Positions 53,440 through 62,455 of a DNA stretch of 64,000 nt are shown piece by piece. The notes under the pieces were generated by a model that ran no database searches, was not told the origin of the DNA, and saw nothing but the letters and a program-made list of their open reading frames with translations. The stretch covers positions 62,001-126,000 of the forward strand of contig NZ_LXEY01000012.1 of assembly GCF_001657475.1 (NCBI RefSeq), in the 5' to 3' direction. The translations under genes were made by a program, and so were the position numbers. Origin of the DNA: Enteractinococcus helveticum (GTDB lineage: Bacteria > Actinomycetota > Actinomycetes > Actinomycetales > Micrococcaceae). The first letter of the stretch is position 1, and each line of letters begins with the position of its first letter.

Positions 53440-54114
53440 ATGAATAACACACAGAGACCCGGTATCATTTTCGACCTTGAGGGTACTCTTTTAATGTCCG
53501 AGGATGTAGTGAGCTCAAGTTTGGACCAGGCTATTTCAAATCCTGTTCTCCATCGCCGTTGGGAACACGCCGAACTACGGGACCCCTCGACGACACTTAT
53601 GCGTGCGCGTGGCAGCCGTCAGATTTTCCTTTCTTCTATGGAGGACAGTTATATAACACCCTTTGCGGGAATTGACTCGATGCTTAGGCGTTTGCAACAA
53701 GATTACGCACTTGCGGTAGTATCTAACGCTCGCAAAGAAATAGTAGATATTTTGCTTCGGAAAAGCGGGCTTGCGCAGTACTTCGAGACCGTGGTGAGTA
53801 TCGACGATGTTGCTCTTGGAAAACCTGATCCGGAAGGTATTCATGTGGCCTGTGCCCGTCTTGGAACATCGGCATATGAAACTCTAATTGTCGGTGACAC
53901 AACTCAGGATGCTAGTGCTGCTCAAAGAGCTGGCTCGCTTTTTGTGTTAGCCCAATGGCAACACAATGCTCGCAAAGATGCCGTCCCGACATCAAGTAAT
54001 GCTGCCGCTGAATATAAACAAGTGACAACTCCGAATGAGCTTGAGGCACTATGTTGTTCCGGAGTGGATAGTAGAAACAGCGTAGATTACCTGTCTATTG
54101 GTCCTGCAATATGA
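53440..54114 (+). CDS. HAD-superfamily protein with altered DxD motif
   Basis: 224 residues. Overall layout of phosphoglycolate-phosphatase-like HADs: motif I, helical cap, motif II VVSNARK, lysine and motif IV in GKPDPEGIHVA..VGDTTQDASAAQRAG. But motif I is FDLEGTL: the second aspartate (general acid/base) is glutamate. Activity may be changed, or it may act on phosphonate-type substrates. ATG at 53440; a GTG at 53431 is possible. Confidence 0.88.
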   Translation: MNNTQRPGIIFDLEGTLLMSEDVVSSSLDQAISNPVLHRRWEHAELRDPSTTLMRARGSRQIFLSSMEDSYITPFAGIDSMLRRLQQDYALAVVSNARKEIVDILLRKSGLAQYFETVVSIDDVALGKPDPEGIHVACARLGTSAYETLIVGDTTQDASAAQRAGSLFVLAQWQHNARKDAVPTSSNAAAEYKQVTTPNELEALCCSGVDSRNSVDYLSIGPAI

Positions 54115-54153
54115 GATGCTCCCTTTATGCCCCTCCACTGATAGATGTTGATT

Positions 54154-55395
54154 ATGACCACTGTTTCATCCACTTATAAATCACAGCTTCGCTCTTCCGC
54201 GGTTCTCCGCTCCGGAGAGTTGCTCAATCTTATTCGACAAAGAGGACCATGTACCATTTCCGAGCTCAGCGAAGCCATGGAACTGGCCCGGTCGACTGTC
54301 ACCTCGCGGGTTAAAATTTTACTGGACGCCGACCTTATTCTAGAGAGCAGATCTACTGCCAGTGGTAAGGGTCGTTCAGCTGCAGCATACGAATTTAACC
54401 CGAATGCAGGTGTGGTCCTCACCGTTCAAATCGGTATAACGGCATCTCGTGCTGCAGTTACGAACCTTGACGGTCATCTTCTGGGCAGCGCGATGATCGA
54501 AGCAAAAACCTCAAGTGGTCAAATACAGGTCATGCAAGAAATTGTACAAGCTTTCCGACAGTTACTGGAGAATAACAGTACAAGGGGCAAGCGCCTTTAT
54601 GGTATAGGTGTTGGCTTACCGAACTTATTGGAATTGCGCCAAGTTCTTAACACCTCAAGGGACCTTCCAACAGGCAGTGCTTGGTCACTTGAGGAGCTCT
54701 CTACGGCTTTGGTCGAAGAATTTGATGTGCCGGTCTTTGTCGACCACGATGTCAACCTCATAGCCTTAGCTGAATACCACATGCAGAGTCCGCGTCCCGA
54801 AGTTTTGATATCAGTCAAAGCAGGAACTGTTATTAGTTGCGGAATTCTCGTAGGGGGAGACATTGTGCGTGGACGGCAGGATATGACCGGAGAAATCGGT
54901 CACACGATGATAGAAGGCTCGGATGCTTTGTGTAATTGTGGAAATCGTGGATGCTTAAACGCCGTTGCAGGGGGCAGAGTCTTGGCTGAGGTGCTCAGGG
55001 AAAAAGGCTTCGAGGCGGACAGTGTACAAGATGTCAGTGCCCTTGCCAAAAGAGGTGTCCCTGAAGCGATCGAGCAGATTCGTATGGCGGGCCGAAGGAT
55101 TGGTCAAGTGCTTGCAGGCATAGTCAACCTTCTTAACCCGGATGTGATTCGAGTGTGGGGCTACCTAGCAGAACCCGAAGATCATCTATTTGCTGGGATC
55201 CGAGAGTCCTTAGCTAAACATGCCTTACCAATGTCTTCTGAAGTAGTAGTGCTAGGGCCAACACAACTGAGAGATGATGCCGGCATTAGAGGAGCGAGCA
55301 TGCTTGTGGTTGAGCGGATGCTGACCGATGACGAGATTGAGCAACGCCTCGACCAGTTCGTGAAGTGTCGAGGTCAGCAAGTTGCTGATGATTAG
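54154..55395 (+). CDS. ROK-family transcriptional regulator
   Basis: 413 residues from the ATG at 54154. The N-terminal winged helix reads CTISELSEAMELARSTVTSRVKILLDADLILE; the ROK domain has SVKAGTVISCGIL, EIGHTMI and the zinc motif CNCGNRGCLNAVAGG. ROK regulators usually respond to sugars or sugar phosphates. It is the last gene of the Xsc/ABC cluster and may control it. Confidence 0.92.
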   Translation: MTTVSSTYKSQLRSSAVLRSGELLNLIRQRGPCTISELSEAMELARSTVTSRVKILLDADLILESRSTASGKGRSAAAYEFNPNAGVVLTVQIGITASRAAVTNLDGHLLGSAMIEAKTSSGQIQVMQEIVQAFRQLLENNSTRGKRLYGIGVGLPNLLELRQVLNTSRDLPTGSAWSLEELSTALVEEFDVPVFVDHDVNLIALAEYHMQSPRPEVLISVKAGTVISCGILVGGDIVRGRQDMTGEIGHTMIEGSDALCNCGNRGCLNAVAGGRVLAEVLREKGFEADSVQDVSALAKRGVPEAIEQIRMAGRRIGQVLAGIVNLLNPDVIRVWGYLAEPEDHLFAGIRESLAKHALPMSSEVVVLGPTQLRDDAGIRGASMLVVERMLTDDEIEQRLDQFVKCRGQQVADD

Positions 55396-55637
55396 CAAAG
55401 CCATCTGGTCATTTGTATTCCTGTAGCGAGCTATCCCAGAAATCACAAGCGTACAGAACGGAATATATTCTCATGGATAACGAGAATGCTACGTTCGGTA
55501 TCGATTCGAGGCATTTAATGCGTCAAAATAAACGCGGCGCTGCATTTCCTAAAAGACAGGCCCTAAGAACATTGCGTGTTTTATGTGGCGCTGGACTTAT
55601 TGGAACGCTTTTGTTAGGAACACGCTTCAAGTAGCGG
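55396..55637. other. short region with a truncated unknown frame
   Basis: About 240 bases. A 53-codon frame starting MDNENATFGIDSRHLMRQNKR (ATG near 55473) runs into the IS481 boundary and ends RTLRVLCGAGLIGTLLLGTRFK. It could be the first part of a membrane-protein gene cut by the IS. Not called as a gene. Confidence 0.4.
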
Positions 55638-56253
55638 ATGTCTGACGACCGGATGTGCTGTGTCAGGACCTTTAGCACATGCGATGTCATGACCTTGTGC
55701 ACACCCGGTGTCACCACCTTAGGCGCACTTGCGGCTGGTGATTTCCAGGATGATGTGTCATCAACCTTGTGCACATCTGGTGGTCGTGATGATGAGGAGT
55801 ATGGTTACTCCCTTATCACCGGCAGTGCGCCGGAAAATTATTGCTTTTGATCCCGCTGACCCTGATGCTGTGACGGTGTCGGAATTCTGTAAAACGTTGA
55901 AGATCTCACGACGCAGTTTCTACACGATCCGGACCCGCTACGCTGAAGAATCTCAAGCAGCCTTGCATCCGCGCAGCAGTGCGCCCCATACCACCCAGCG
56001 CGTCTATGACGAATCCGTAACGCGGGTGTTATTGGCGGCACGAGCGGATCTGAAATCCCGGGGCTGGGATTATGGACCGATGTCGATCCGATTTGAAATC
56101 GCCATCGAACAACTGCTGGACCCGCCGATCCCATCAGTATCCACGATTGCCAGGTTGCTGCGTGCGGCAGGAGCCGTGGAAGCCAACCCAAAGAAGCGGC
56201 CGAAATCCTCTTATGTGCGGTTTCAACGGGATCAGGTGCGCTCGTCAACTTTT
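55638..56253 (+). mobile_element. truncated IS481-family element
   Basis: The left end has repeated TGTCA..ACCTT..GCACA units (55661-55775), followed by the N-terminal half of an IS481 transposase (55801-). The right half is gone: the sequence joins an IS3-type element at 56254. Confidence 0.8.
55661..55775 (+). repeat. iteron-like repeats in the IS481 left end
   Basis: TGTCAGGACCTTTAGCACA (55661), TGTCATGACCTTGTGCACA (55685), TGTCACCACCTTAGGCGCA (55709) and TGTCATCAACCTTGTGCACA (55756). Spacings are 24, 24 and 47 bases, close to one and two units of a 24-bp period. Probably transposase-binding sites. Confidence 0.8.
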
Positions 56254-56256
56254 TGA
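55801..56256 (+). pseudogene. IS481-family transposase, N-terminal half
   Basis: 151 residues from the ATG at 55801 (GAGGAG upstream). The DNA-binding part reads AVTVSEFCKTLKISRRSFYTIRTRY and WDYGPMSIRFEIAIEQLLD; ends RPKSSYVRFQRDQ before the IS3-type insertion. The catalytic DDE domain is missing, so it is dead. Confidence 0.88.
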
Positions 56257-56283
56257 GACAGTTGTCTGTGTTTCTTTTTCTGG

Positions 56284-57198
56284 TTATGCGGCCAAGAGTT
56301 CTTGGTCGCAAGATTGGTAGTTGATCCAGGCGTGCATCGGTGGGTGACCACCGGTGCGTTCGTTGGGTCGGCGTCGGTTGTACCAGGACTCGATGTAGCC
56401 CATAATGGCGGCTTCAGCCTCACGGTGGGTGGCAAACCGGTGGTGGTAGTAGAACTCGGTCTTGAAGTGTGAAAACCAGTTCTCAGCGACCGAGTTGTCC
56501 CAGCAGACGCCAGTGCGGCCCATCGACTGGGTCACTCCGTTGGCTGCGCACCAGGCCTGAAACTTGGCTGAGGTGAACTGAACCCCTCTATCCGTGTGGT
56601 AAATCGCCTGGTCAGGGTGGAGATACCCTTGATCACGGGCCATGGCCAACGCCCCGATGCATAGGTCGGTGCGCATGTGATTGGCGGTATGCCAGCCGAT
56701 GACCATCCCGGTGCACAAATCGATGACCGTGGCCAAATACAACCAGCCCTGCCCTGTCTTGAGATACGTTATATCGCCGACCAATCGGGTCCCTGGTGTC
56801 TCGGAGGAGAAATCCCGGTCGCCGTGGTCATCGATCATATGATTGTCGATGTGTTCCGTTCTGGCTTGCGGGTCTTGGACGGTGGTCTGTTTCCACGCCA
56901 TAGTGCGGATGGCCCGCAAATCGTGAGCCCGCATAATGGCTCCTACGGTGGACTCCGAGACCTCAATACCTTTGGTGTTCAGCAGCCGGGTCAGCTGACG
57001 CCGGCCCGCCATGCCTTCAGCATCCTCATATTCGGCTTTGACGGCCGCCACCAGCTGTTGGTGGCGCACCTGGCGCCCAGAGGGTTGCTTGGGTTGGCGC
57101 CACCGATAAAACGAGGCCCGCGAGACCTGCAGTACCCGGCACATCATGACAATGGAATAGTTGGCCTTCTGCGCTTCGATGAACGCGTAGCAGTCTAC
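56284..57198 (-). CDS. IS3-family transposase OrfB (DDE)
   Basis: About 304 residues. The HTH_21-type part (EDAEGMAGRRQLTRLLNTKGIEVSESTVGAIM) and the integrase core with D in VGDITYLKTGQGWLYLATVIDL, D in YHTDRGVQFTS and E in CWDNSVAENWFSHFKTEF are complete. The exact start is unclear because OrfB is normally made by frameshift from OrfA; the frame is open well before 57198. Confidence 0.92.
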   Translation of the reverse strand, partial: VDCYAFIEAQKANYSIVMMCRVLQVSRASFYRWRQPKQPSGRQVRHQQLVAAVKAEYEDAEGMAGRRQLTRLLNTKGIEVSESTVGAIMRAHDLRAIRTMAWKQTTVQDPQARTEHIDNHMIDDHGDRDFSSETPGTRLVGDITYLKTGQGWLYLATVIDLCTGMVIGWHTANHMRTDLCIGALAMARDQGYLHPDQAIYHTDRGVQFTSAKFQAWCAANGVTQSMGRTGVCWDNSVAENWFSHFKTEFYYHHRFATHREAEAAIMGYIESWYNRRRPNERTGGHPPMHAWINYQSCDQELLAA

Positions 57199-57491
57199 GA
57201 TTGTTGCTTCGAGGCGAAGAAGGCGCTGACTCTTGAGAGGAATTCCACCTCTTGTTTCAGCTTGGCATTTTCCTTGAGCACCCGCTAATGCTCGGCATAG
57301 GCCACCGACTCCGGGGCGTCGCCAGCAAACTCTTCTGGGTGGTCCTGGCGGTACTTGCGCACCCAATTGCCAAGGGTGCCTTCCTTGACCCCAATCTCCA
57401 CACTGACCTGCGCAACCGGACGACCCGAATCGATGACCAGATCCACGGCCCGCTGTTTGAACTCTGCAGTATATTTCTTTCGCTCTGTCAC
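57195..57491 (-). pseudogene. IS3-family OrfA with internal amber codon
   Basis: MTERKKYTAEFKQRAVDLVIDSGR-type helix-turn-helix followed by GNWVRKYRQDHPEEF and, after TAG at 57285-57287, RVLKENAKLKQEVEFLSRVSAFFASK in the same frame. The leucine-zipper portion is thus cut off. A CAG-to-TAG change fits. Without suppression OrfAB cannot form, so the element is probably inactive. Confidence 0.85.
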
Positions 57492-57521
57492 GATGAGTAA
57501 GGCTCCTACTAACCTGTCTCA

Positions 57522-58270
57522 CTCAAGCATACCGCCGCAGAGGCCTCAGAAGATAGCATGTGTGGAACTTCGAGGTCGTCCATCGGTTCGAGAGTAAGGG
57601 TGAAGTCTTCTGCTGGGGCGTCGCCCTTGTTTGTCACAATGATGCGATGTCCTCTTTGTCTGGTGCGGAGCTTCCCTTTACTGTCGGGTACTTGCTCAGT
57701 TCGATAGTGATAGGAAGCCACTGGCTCTGCTCCACCTTGTGAAAGGATTCTTCCAGTGGGTGCTGCCAATTCGAGGCGTTCTAGATCGGCTTCCACAGCG
57801 TTCCGTACCTGATAAGCCAAATCTTCCGCGCTAGCGTAGCTCCCCAGTAAGCCTTCGGCTTCCAAAGTTTGACGGAACTCTGCTACTACCTGTGCTCCCT
57901 CTAGATGATCTCTGCTTACTGGCGCATCTGAGAACCACACATGCACAGGCTTGCCGCTAGCGGCAGCCCGTTCTATTTCTTCAGCCGTGCCGGAAACAGC
58001 GTTTTTGGTTGCTTGTCCTAGGCGGGCATCGAATAAGGCAATGACGATATCGCACTTGTCGACTAATTGCGCATTAATCGTTTCTTGTCCAGATGAACCC
58101 ATCACAGGGACCGCATCGGTTTCCCACCGTCGAGGCAGCAAGACAACTTGTTCCCTTTCAGCCCGACTAGCGTTCCATCCGTGTAACGCCCGCTCTACCG
58201 CATTTCGTTCCTCGATTGTGTCCCCGGGCGAAGCAATCAACACCTGCAATACATTCGCATTAAAACTCAT
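57522..58270 (-). pseudogene. TIR/DUF4062-like nucleotide-signalling domain protein, C-terminus cut by IS
   Basis: About 250 residues from the ATG at 58270. Fold pattern VLIASPGDTIEERNAVERALHGWN, LPRRWETDAVPVMG, INAQLVDKCDIVIALFDARLG, SGTAEEIERAAASGKPVHVWFSDAPVSR is that of DUF4062/TIR-like (deoxyribosyltransferase-type) N-terminal domains found in defence and NTPase proteins. The second half is a beta domain (HRIIVTNKGDAPAEDFTLTLEPM). The final codons (SETG) are read from the IS. The natural C-terminus is lost. Confidence 0.8.
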
Positions 58271-58329
58271 ATCCCCACTGTACGAAGCTTTCACAAGGGA
58301 CGGAATGGTCCACCTGTCACCTAAAGAAG

Positions 58330-58712
58330 GAACAGAAAAGTGACAACTCGGATATACCTAGGTGAAGGTATTCTGTAGCGAATGCGACAAGGGTACTGGA
58401 CACCCCAGTCGACACGACATGCACTGCACTGGCTCTGGCTATGAAAAGACGCTAACGCCATTTACTATCACTGATCCAGAGAAGCTTATGAGCACTATTG
58501 AAAGTGCCAAGCAATTAGGTTATGCGCTCAGCTCCGAAGAGTTAGAAATGGGGATGCGCTCCTTGGCTGTTCCCGTAATGGATTCACGCGAGGACTGCGT
58601 AGGGGCAATGAGTGTGAGTGCTTTCAGTGGACGGTACTCACCTGGAGAACTCGTAGAAGCTGCCTTGCCAATATTAAAAGATGCTGCGGAAGAACTCGGC
58701 AAAACTCTGTAA
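58330..58712 (+). pseudogene. IclR-family regulator remnant
   Basis: The C-terminal effector region is intact: LTPFTITDPEKLMSTIESAKQLGYALSSEELEMGMRSLAVPVMDSREDCVGAMSVSAFSGRYSPGE and a final helix. Upstream only pieces remain (VTTRIYLGEG in another frame, 58340), separated by stops and shifts; the DNA-binding domain is gone. Confidence 0.8.
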
Positions 58713-58959
58713 GGGTAGTTGGTAACGAGGACAGTAGCTTTCAAACGCTCCCCATCGCAGGTTTTACATGAGGTTATGCCTTGGGCTCGCCTCATATTTG
58801 GCATCTGGGCCTGTCCTTTAACGCCACCCCATGTGTCAAATCGGGTATACCTGAATAAGGCCTCTTTATCTGGGAAGAACAAGCGCACAGTGCTCAAGTT
58901 CAGGGTTTTGATAGTGGTTATAGATTCTAAGCGGAGGGGCTGAGATGACCGGAGGATGC

Positions 58960-59526
58960 ATGAAACGCACGACTGTAGCCACCCGAATCAGTGCTGTAGC
59001 AGCTGTTGGGGCACTGTTCTTGGCAGGCTGTGCCACCGATACAGAACAAGACGCAACTGAGGACCAGCCCACCGCCACGCAAACTGAGGAACATGCGCAT
59101 AATCCTGATGGTGGTCCCGCACCCGAGGATCTTGCCGAGGCAGAAGATCCTACCTACCCAGTAGGTACCACGGTAGAACTTACTGCGGATCACATGCCGG
59201 GGATGCAAGGCAGTGCAGCCACCATTTCTGGGGCATTTGATACGGCCACCTACTCGGTAACATATACCCCCACTGATGGATCCGAGCCGGTGGTGGATCA
59301 CACATGGGTGATCCATGAAGAATTAGCCGACCCAGGCACCCCACCATTAGCAGAGGGCACTGAAGTGGTCTTGGCAGCTGATCATATGGAGGCCATGGAC
59401 GGTGCTGACGCCACCATCGAGGCCTCCACACAAGAAACCGTGTACATGGTGGATGCGACCATCGATGGCACGGAGCTGACCAACCACAAATGGGTAGTCG
59501 AAAGTGAACTCCAACCAGCCGAATAA
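58960..59526 (+). CDS. YdhK-family (DUF1541) lipoprotein
   Basis: 188 residues from the ATG at 58960. Signal with lipobox FLAGCATD, a His/Asp/Glu-rich linker (EEHAHNPDGGP) and two repeats of the DUF1541 unit: VGTTVELTADHMPGMQGSAATISGA..VDHTWVIHEEL and EGTEVVLAADHMEAMDGADATIE..TNHKWVVESEL. The DHM..M motifs look fit for copper. The copper-oxidase operon lies convergent next to it. Confidence 0.92.
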   Translation: MKRTTVATRISAVAAVGALFLAGCATDTEQDATEDQPTATQTEEHAHNPDGGPAPEDLAEAEDPTYPVGTTVELTADHMPGMQGSAATISGAFDTATYSVTYTPTDGSEPVVDHTWVIHEELADPGTPPLAEGTEVVLAADHMEAMDGADATIEASTQETVYMVDATIDGTELTNHKWVVESELQPAE

Positions 59527-59603
59527 TATCGATCAGACAACGTGAGGTGTCCGTGCACCGGTGGAGTGTTGCCACAGCCTTCGACGGGCCACCGCAAGAC
59601 GCT

Positions 59604-60014
59604 TTAGAGGGTTTTCAGTGCTGTCAGGGCGGCTTGGAGGCGTTGCTCTGCATCCTTGGCGACTTCGGTGACCGCCGGTGTATTGCTCAGCTGGACCATG
59701 GTCTGTGGGTCAAGGGCCTGGATGGTGGTGACCTTTGCTTCTGGTGCTCGTCTGATGACGACGTTACAGGGCAGTAATGCTCCCATGGCTGGGTCAGCAG
59801 TTAGCGCTTGCTGGGCCAGTGTGGGATTGCAGGCTCCTAAAATGATGTAGTCTCCGATGTCTGCTGCCGCTTCGGGACCAAGCTTGGTCTCAAATGTTGC
59901 GGGGATATCGATTTCGGTTAAGACACCGAATCCTTGTGCAGCCAGGGCTTTTCGAGTCCTAGCAACAGTCTCGTCATAGGATAAGTCAACGGTCATGGTG
60001 TGGGTATACGTCAT
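59604..60014 (-). CDS. DUF302-domain protein
   Basis: 136 residues: TVDLSYDETVARTRKALAAQGFGVLTEIDIPATFETKLG, then YIILGACNPTLAQQALTADPAMGALLPCNVVIRR. This is a common stress/redox companion domain of unknown reaction, often near oxidase or thiol genes. It is the last gene of the rhodanese-SHOCT-oxidase series, about 70 bases after the oxidase stop. Confidence 0.93.
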   Translation of the reverse strand: MTYTHTMTVDLSYDETVARTRKALAAQGFGVLTEIDIPATFETKLGPEAAADIGDYIILGACNPTLAQQALTADPAMGALLPCNVVIRRAPEAKVTTIQALDPQTMVQLSNTPAVTEVAKDAEQRLQAALTALKTL

Positions 60015-60086
60015 GGTTGGGACTTCTTTCGGTAGGGTTTTTCAGTCTTGTGGTTCCCCGCATCGATGCTGCGGGTTGGTTTTGTC

Positions 60087-61592
60087 CTAGCGGACTTCGA
60101 TGATGCCCATCATGCCCAGATCCTCGTGATCCAGGATGTGGCAGTGGTAGACGGTTTTGCCGACAAAGGTATCGAAGGCGATACGCACCTTGACGCTGCT
60201 GTTGGCTGGCACATTGACCACATCCTGCCATGCAGGCTCCTGCACAGCCGTACCCTGGGTTTCGATTAGTTGCATGGGCCAGACGTGGAGATGCACCGGG
60301 TGATCCATTGGGCTGGTGTTTTGCAGCGTCCATTCCTCGATGGTCCCGGCACCGGCGGTGATATCCACCCGGGCAGGGTCAAAGACCGCACCGTTGATCG
60401 TAAAGTCCATCATGCCAGAACCACCGGGCGACTGGGATGCAGCGGTGTTGTGGCGCATGCCCATACCGCCACCCATACCCATGGTCATGCCAAAGGTCAG
60501 CTCACGTTTGGCCGTGACAGTCTCGGAGCGTAAATCCCGCGGTGCAGACGGTTGGCCAACTCCATCCAGCGCCTGGACTGGGGTGCCACTGACCTCAAAG
60601 GTAGCTAACGGAACCTCAGCCTGGCCTGGCGAAGCTAAACCAAAGCCAGTGCCGCCCATCATGCCCATACCACCCCGGTCCACTGCAACAGCACGTAATA
60701 TCGAGGTCCCAGCCGATGCGGTCACGATCACATCGGCCCGGTTGCCCGGGGTTAAGACAACCTCGTCCACTGTGGCAGGTTCCGGGTATCTACCAGCGTC
60801 GATGCCCAGTAACTCCAGCTGCTGGTCGTCCAGTTCAAGGTGCAGGTAGCGGGAGGTGCACGCATTAATGATCCTCCATCGTTCCCGCTGGTGCGGCCGG
60901 GCCTGCAACGTAGGATTCACCTGACCATTGACCATCACCAGGTTGCCCTCTCGGCCCATCATCGTATCCATGGGGTCAGCCCCAGCTACGGAACCATCTG
61001 CAGTCAAAGAAATGTCCGAGATCACCAGCACCCGTTCCCGTGTGACGACCACAGGATCTGGGTCTTGGACGATGATGGCTCCATAGAGTCCGGCAAAGAG
61101 CTGGTCTGCTACATTGCCATGATGATGTGGGTGATACCAATACACCCCCGGTGGGTGATCGGCTGGCAACTGGTAGTGGTAGGCAAAGGCCTCACCCGGG
61201 TCCACCGCGACGAAGACATTGTCGCTGTTGTCTTGCGGTGAGACATGCAACCCGTGGACATGAAGATTTGTTGGCGCCGCTAAGTGGTTGGTCAGGGTCA
61301 GGTTGATCTGATCACCAGGCGCCACCACCAGCGTGGGACCTGGCAACGAGCCGTTATACCCCAACACAAAAGCCTCTTGGCCTGCGATACGTGCCGTATA
61401 TGGGGCTGCGGTCAGCTCCACATCCAGGGAGCCGTTGGCGCTTTCCAATACCGGTGGTTGCTCAAAATCAGCACCACCGCTGACACCTTGGCGTGTGCCT
61501 TGTGTCCACCACACCCCGGCCGCCCCGGCAGCGATGGCTGCTGTGCCCGCACCACCCAACAGCAGTACCTGACGACGAGTCATCGGCTGCAT
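60087..61592 (-). CDS. multicopper oxidase (CueO/laccase type), Tat-exported
   Basis: 501 residues. A twin-arginine signal MTRRQVLLLGGAGTAAIAAGAAG; copper motifs HVHGLH, YHPHHHG, HPVHLHVWPMQ and YHCHILDHEDLGMM provide the type 1, 2 and 3 sites; Met-rich stretches (MGMMGG, MTMGMGGGMGMRHN) suggest Cu(I) oxidation. Start overlaps the SHOCT stop by one base (TAATG). It probably detoxifies Cu(I) outside the membrane. Confidence 0.95.
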   Translation of the reverse strand: MQPMTRRQVLLLGGAGTAAIAAGAAGVWWTQGTRQGVSGGADFEQPPVLESANGSLDVELTAAPYTARIAGQEAFVLGYNGSLPGPTLVVAPGDQINLTLTNHLAAPTNLHVHGLHVSPQDNSDNVFVAVDPGEAFAYHYQLPADHPPGVYWYHPHHHGNVADQLFAGLYGAIIVQDPDPVVVTRERVLVISDISLTADGSVAGADPMDTMMGREGNLVMVNGQVNPTLQARPHQRERWRIINACTSRYLHLELDDQQLELLGIDAGRYPEPATVDEVVLTPGNRADVIVTASAGTSILRAVAVDRGGMGMMGGTGFGLASPGQAEVPLATFEVSGTPVQALDGVGQPSAPRDLRSETVTAKRELTFGMTMGMGGGMGMRHNTAASQSPGGSGMMDFTINGAVFDPARVDITAGAGTIEEWTLQNTSPMDHPVHLHVWPMQLIETQGTAVQEPAWQDVVNVPANSSVKVRIAFDTFVGKTVYHCHILDHEDLGMMGIIEVR

Positions 61593-61858
61593 TAACGGCC
61601 CTCGTCAAGGGTGCGCAGTCGTGCTGTATATTCGTCAGTATCGATCTCGCCGCGAGCATACCGCTGGTCAAGGATCTGCCGGGCAGTCAACGATTCAGGG
61701 CTGTGGCTATACCTCTGAGGGTCACCACTTGGCCCGGAGGTGCCACCACGCACCAACCGGATAGTCAGGACCACTAAGAGCACCACACCAATCACCAGCA
61801 GCGCCCAAAACAGCCACATCCACCCCCAGCCCATCATCGAACCATAACCATCCATCAT
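61592..61858 (-). CDS. SHOCT-domain small membrane protein
   Basis: 88 residues: a Met/Trp/Gly-rich start, one helix (WMWLFWALLVIGVVLLVVLTIRL) and a C-terminal SHOCT motif LTARQILDQRYARGEIDTDEYTARLRTL. Such proteins occur with copper oxidases and transporters. It is translationally linked to the multicopper oxidase. Confidence 0.92.
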   Translation of the reverse strand: MMDGYGSMMGWGWMWLFWALLVIGVVLLVVLTIRLVRGGTSGPSGDPQRYSHSPESLTARQILDQRYARGEIDTDEYTARLRTLDEGR

Positions 61859-61924
61859 GTCCTATCTCCATTCTGTATACTGCCACCCACAACTGCCCAA
61901 AGCCACCGCAACCCAACCCAGCGA

Positions 61925-62413
61925 TTACCTCTCATGGGCTTGACCAACAGATACTACGGGCATCGCTAACGTCACCCAGTCATGCATACCACCCCGATAG
62001 TACGCCAGCCCTGCAGCCGGATAGCCGACCTCCAGTAACGCTCGAATCGCTTGTGGGGACTGCGGACACTGCGGGCCATTACAAAACAACACGGTCAGCC
62101 GCGACGGATCAAGTCGATCTTTGGAGTCTAAGATCTGGTCGTGGGGGATATTGATCGCCCCAGGGATGGTCACCCCCGCCCGGGAATCCGGTAAGCGACT
62201 ATCAACAAGGACAGCTCCATTGTTGACCGCTTCGATCAACTCCAGCTCCCCAACAGTCACCACGTTTGGGGCGCAGTGCAGTGGTTGCAGTTCACCCCAC
62301 GTAGAGTCGACCACTACCAAGTCCTCGGCGTCTGCAGCATGCCACGGCACGCTGGCCGGCTCTTGAGTACGAACTCTGGACTGACGATATATAGCACGCG
62401 AAGTATGTCCCAT
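61925..62413 (-). CDS. rhodanese-like protein
   Basis: 162 residues from the ATG at 62413. Domain marks: VLVDSRLPDSRAGVTIPGAINIPHDQI, LTVLFCNGPQCPQSPQAIRALLEVGYPAAGLAYYRGGMHDWV. The active loop has two cysteines (CNGPQC) rather than one, like the variants found in metal- or redox-linked rhodaneses. It leads the operon with SHOCT and oxidase genes. Confidence 0.9.
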   Translation of the reverse strand: MGHTSRAIYRQSRVRTQEPASVPWHAADAEDLVVVDSTWGELQPLHCAPNVVTVGELELIEAVNNGAVLVDSRLPDSRAGVTIPGAINIPHDQILDSKDRLDPSRLTVLFCNGPQCPQSPQAIRALLEVGYPAAGLAYYRGGMHDWVTLAMPVVSVGQAHER

Positions 62414-62455
62414 ACCCCCTACCCTATTGGAATACCAGTCAGAGACATAGAGGGG

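Larger units (their letters stand above)
56254..57521 (-). mobile_element. complete IS3-family element (1.27 kb)
   Basis: Ends TGAGACAG (56254) and its complement CTGTCTCA (57514-57521) bound orfA and orfB on the minus strand. No 3-4-bp target duplication is visible, and both flanks are truncated genes of different kinds (IS481 transposase, 57522 gene), so deletion or recombination accompanied or followed insertion. Confidence 0.88.

Noticed and set aside
56250..57525. target-site duplication for the IS3-type element
   Set aside because: The bases left and right of the ends do not match over 3-4 bases.
61497..61777. plus-strand frame across the oxidase-SHOCT junction
   Set aside because: It is the reverse of two well-supported minus-strand genes.
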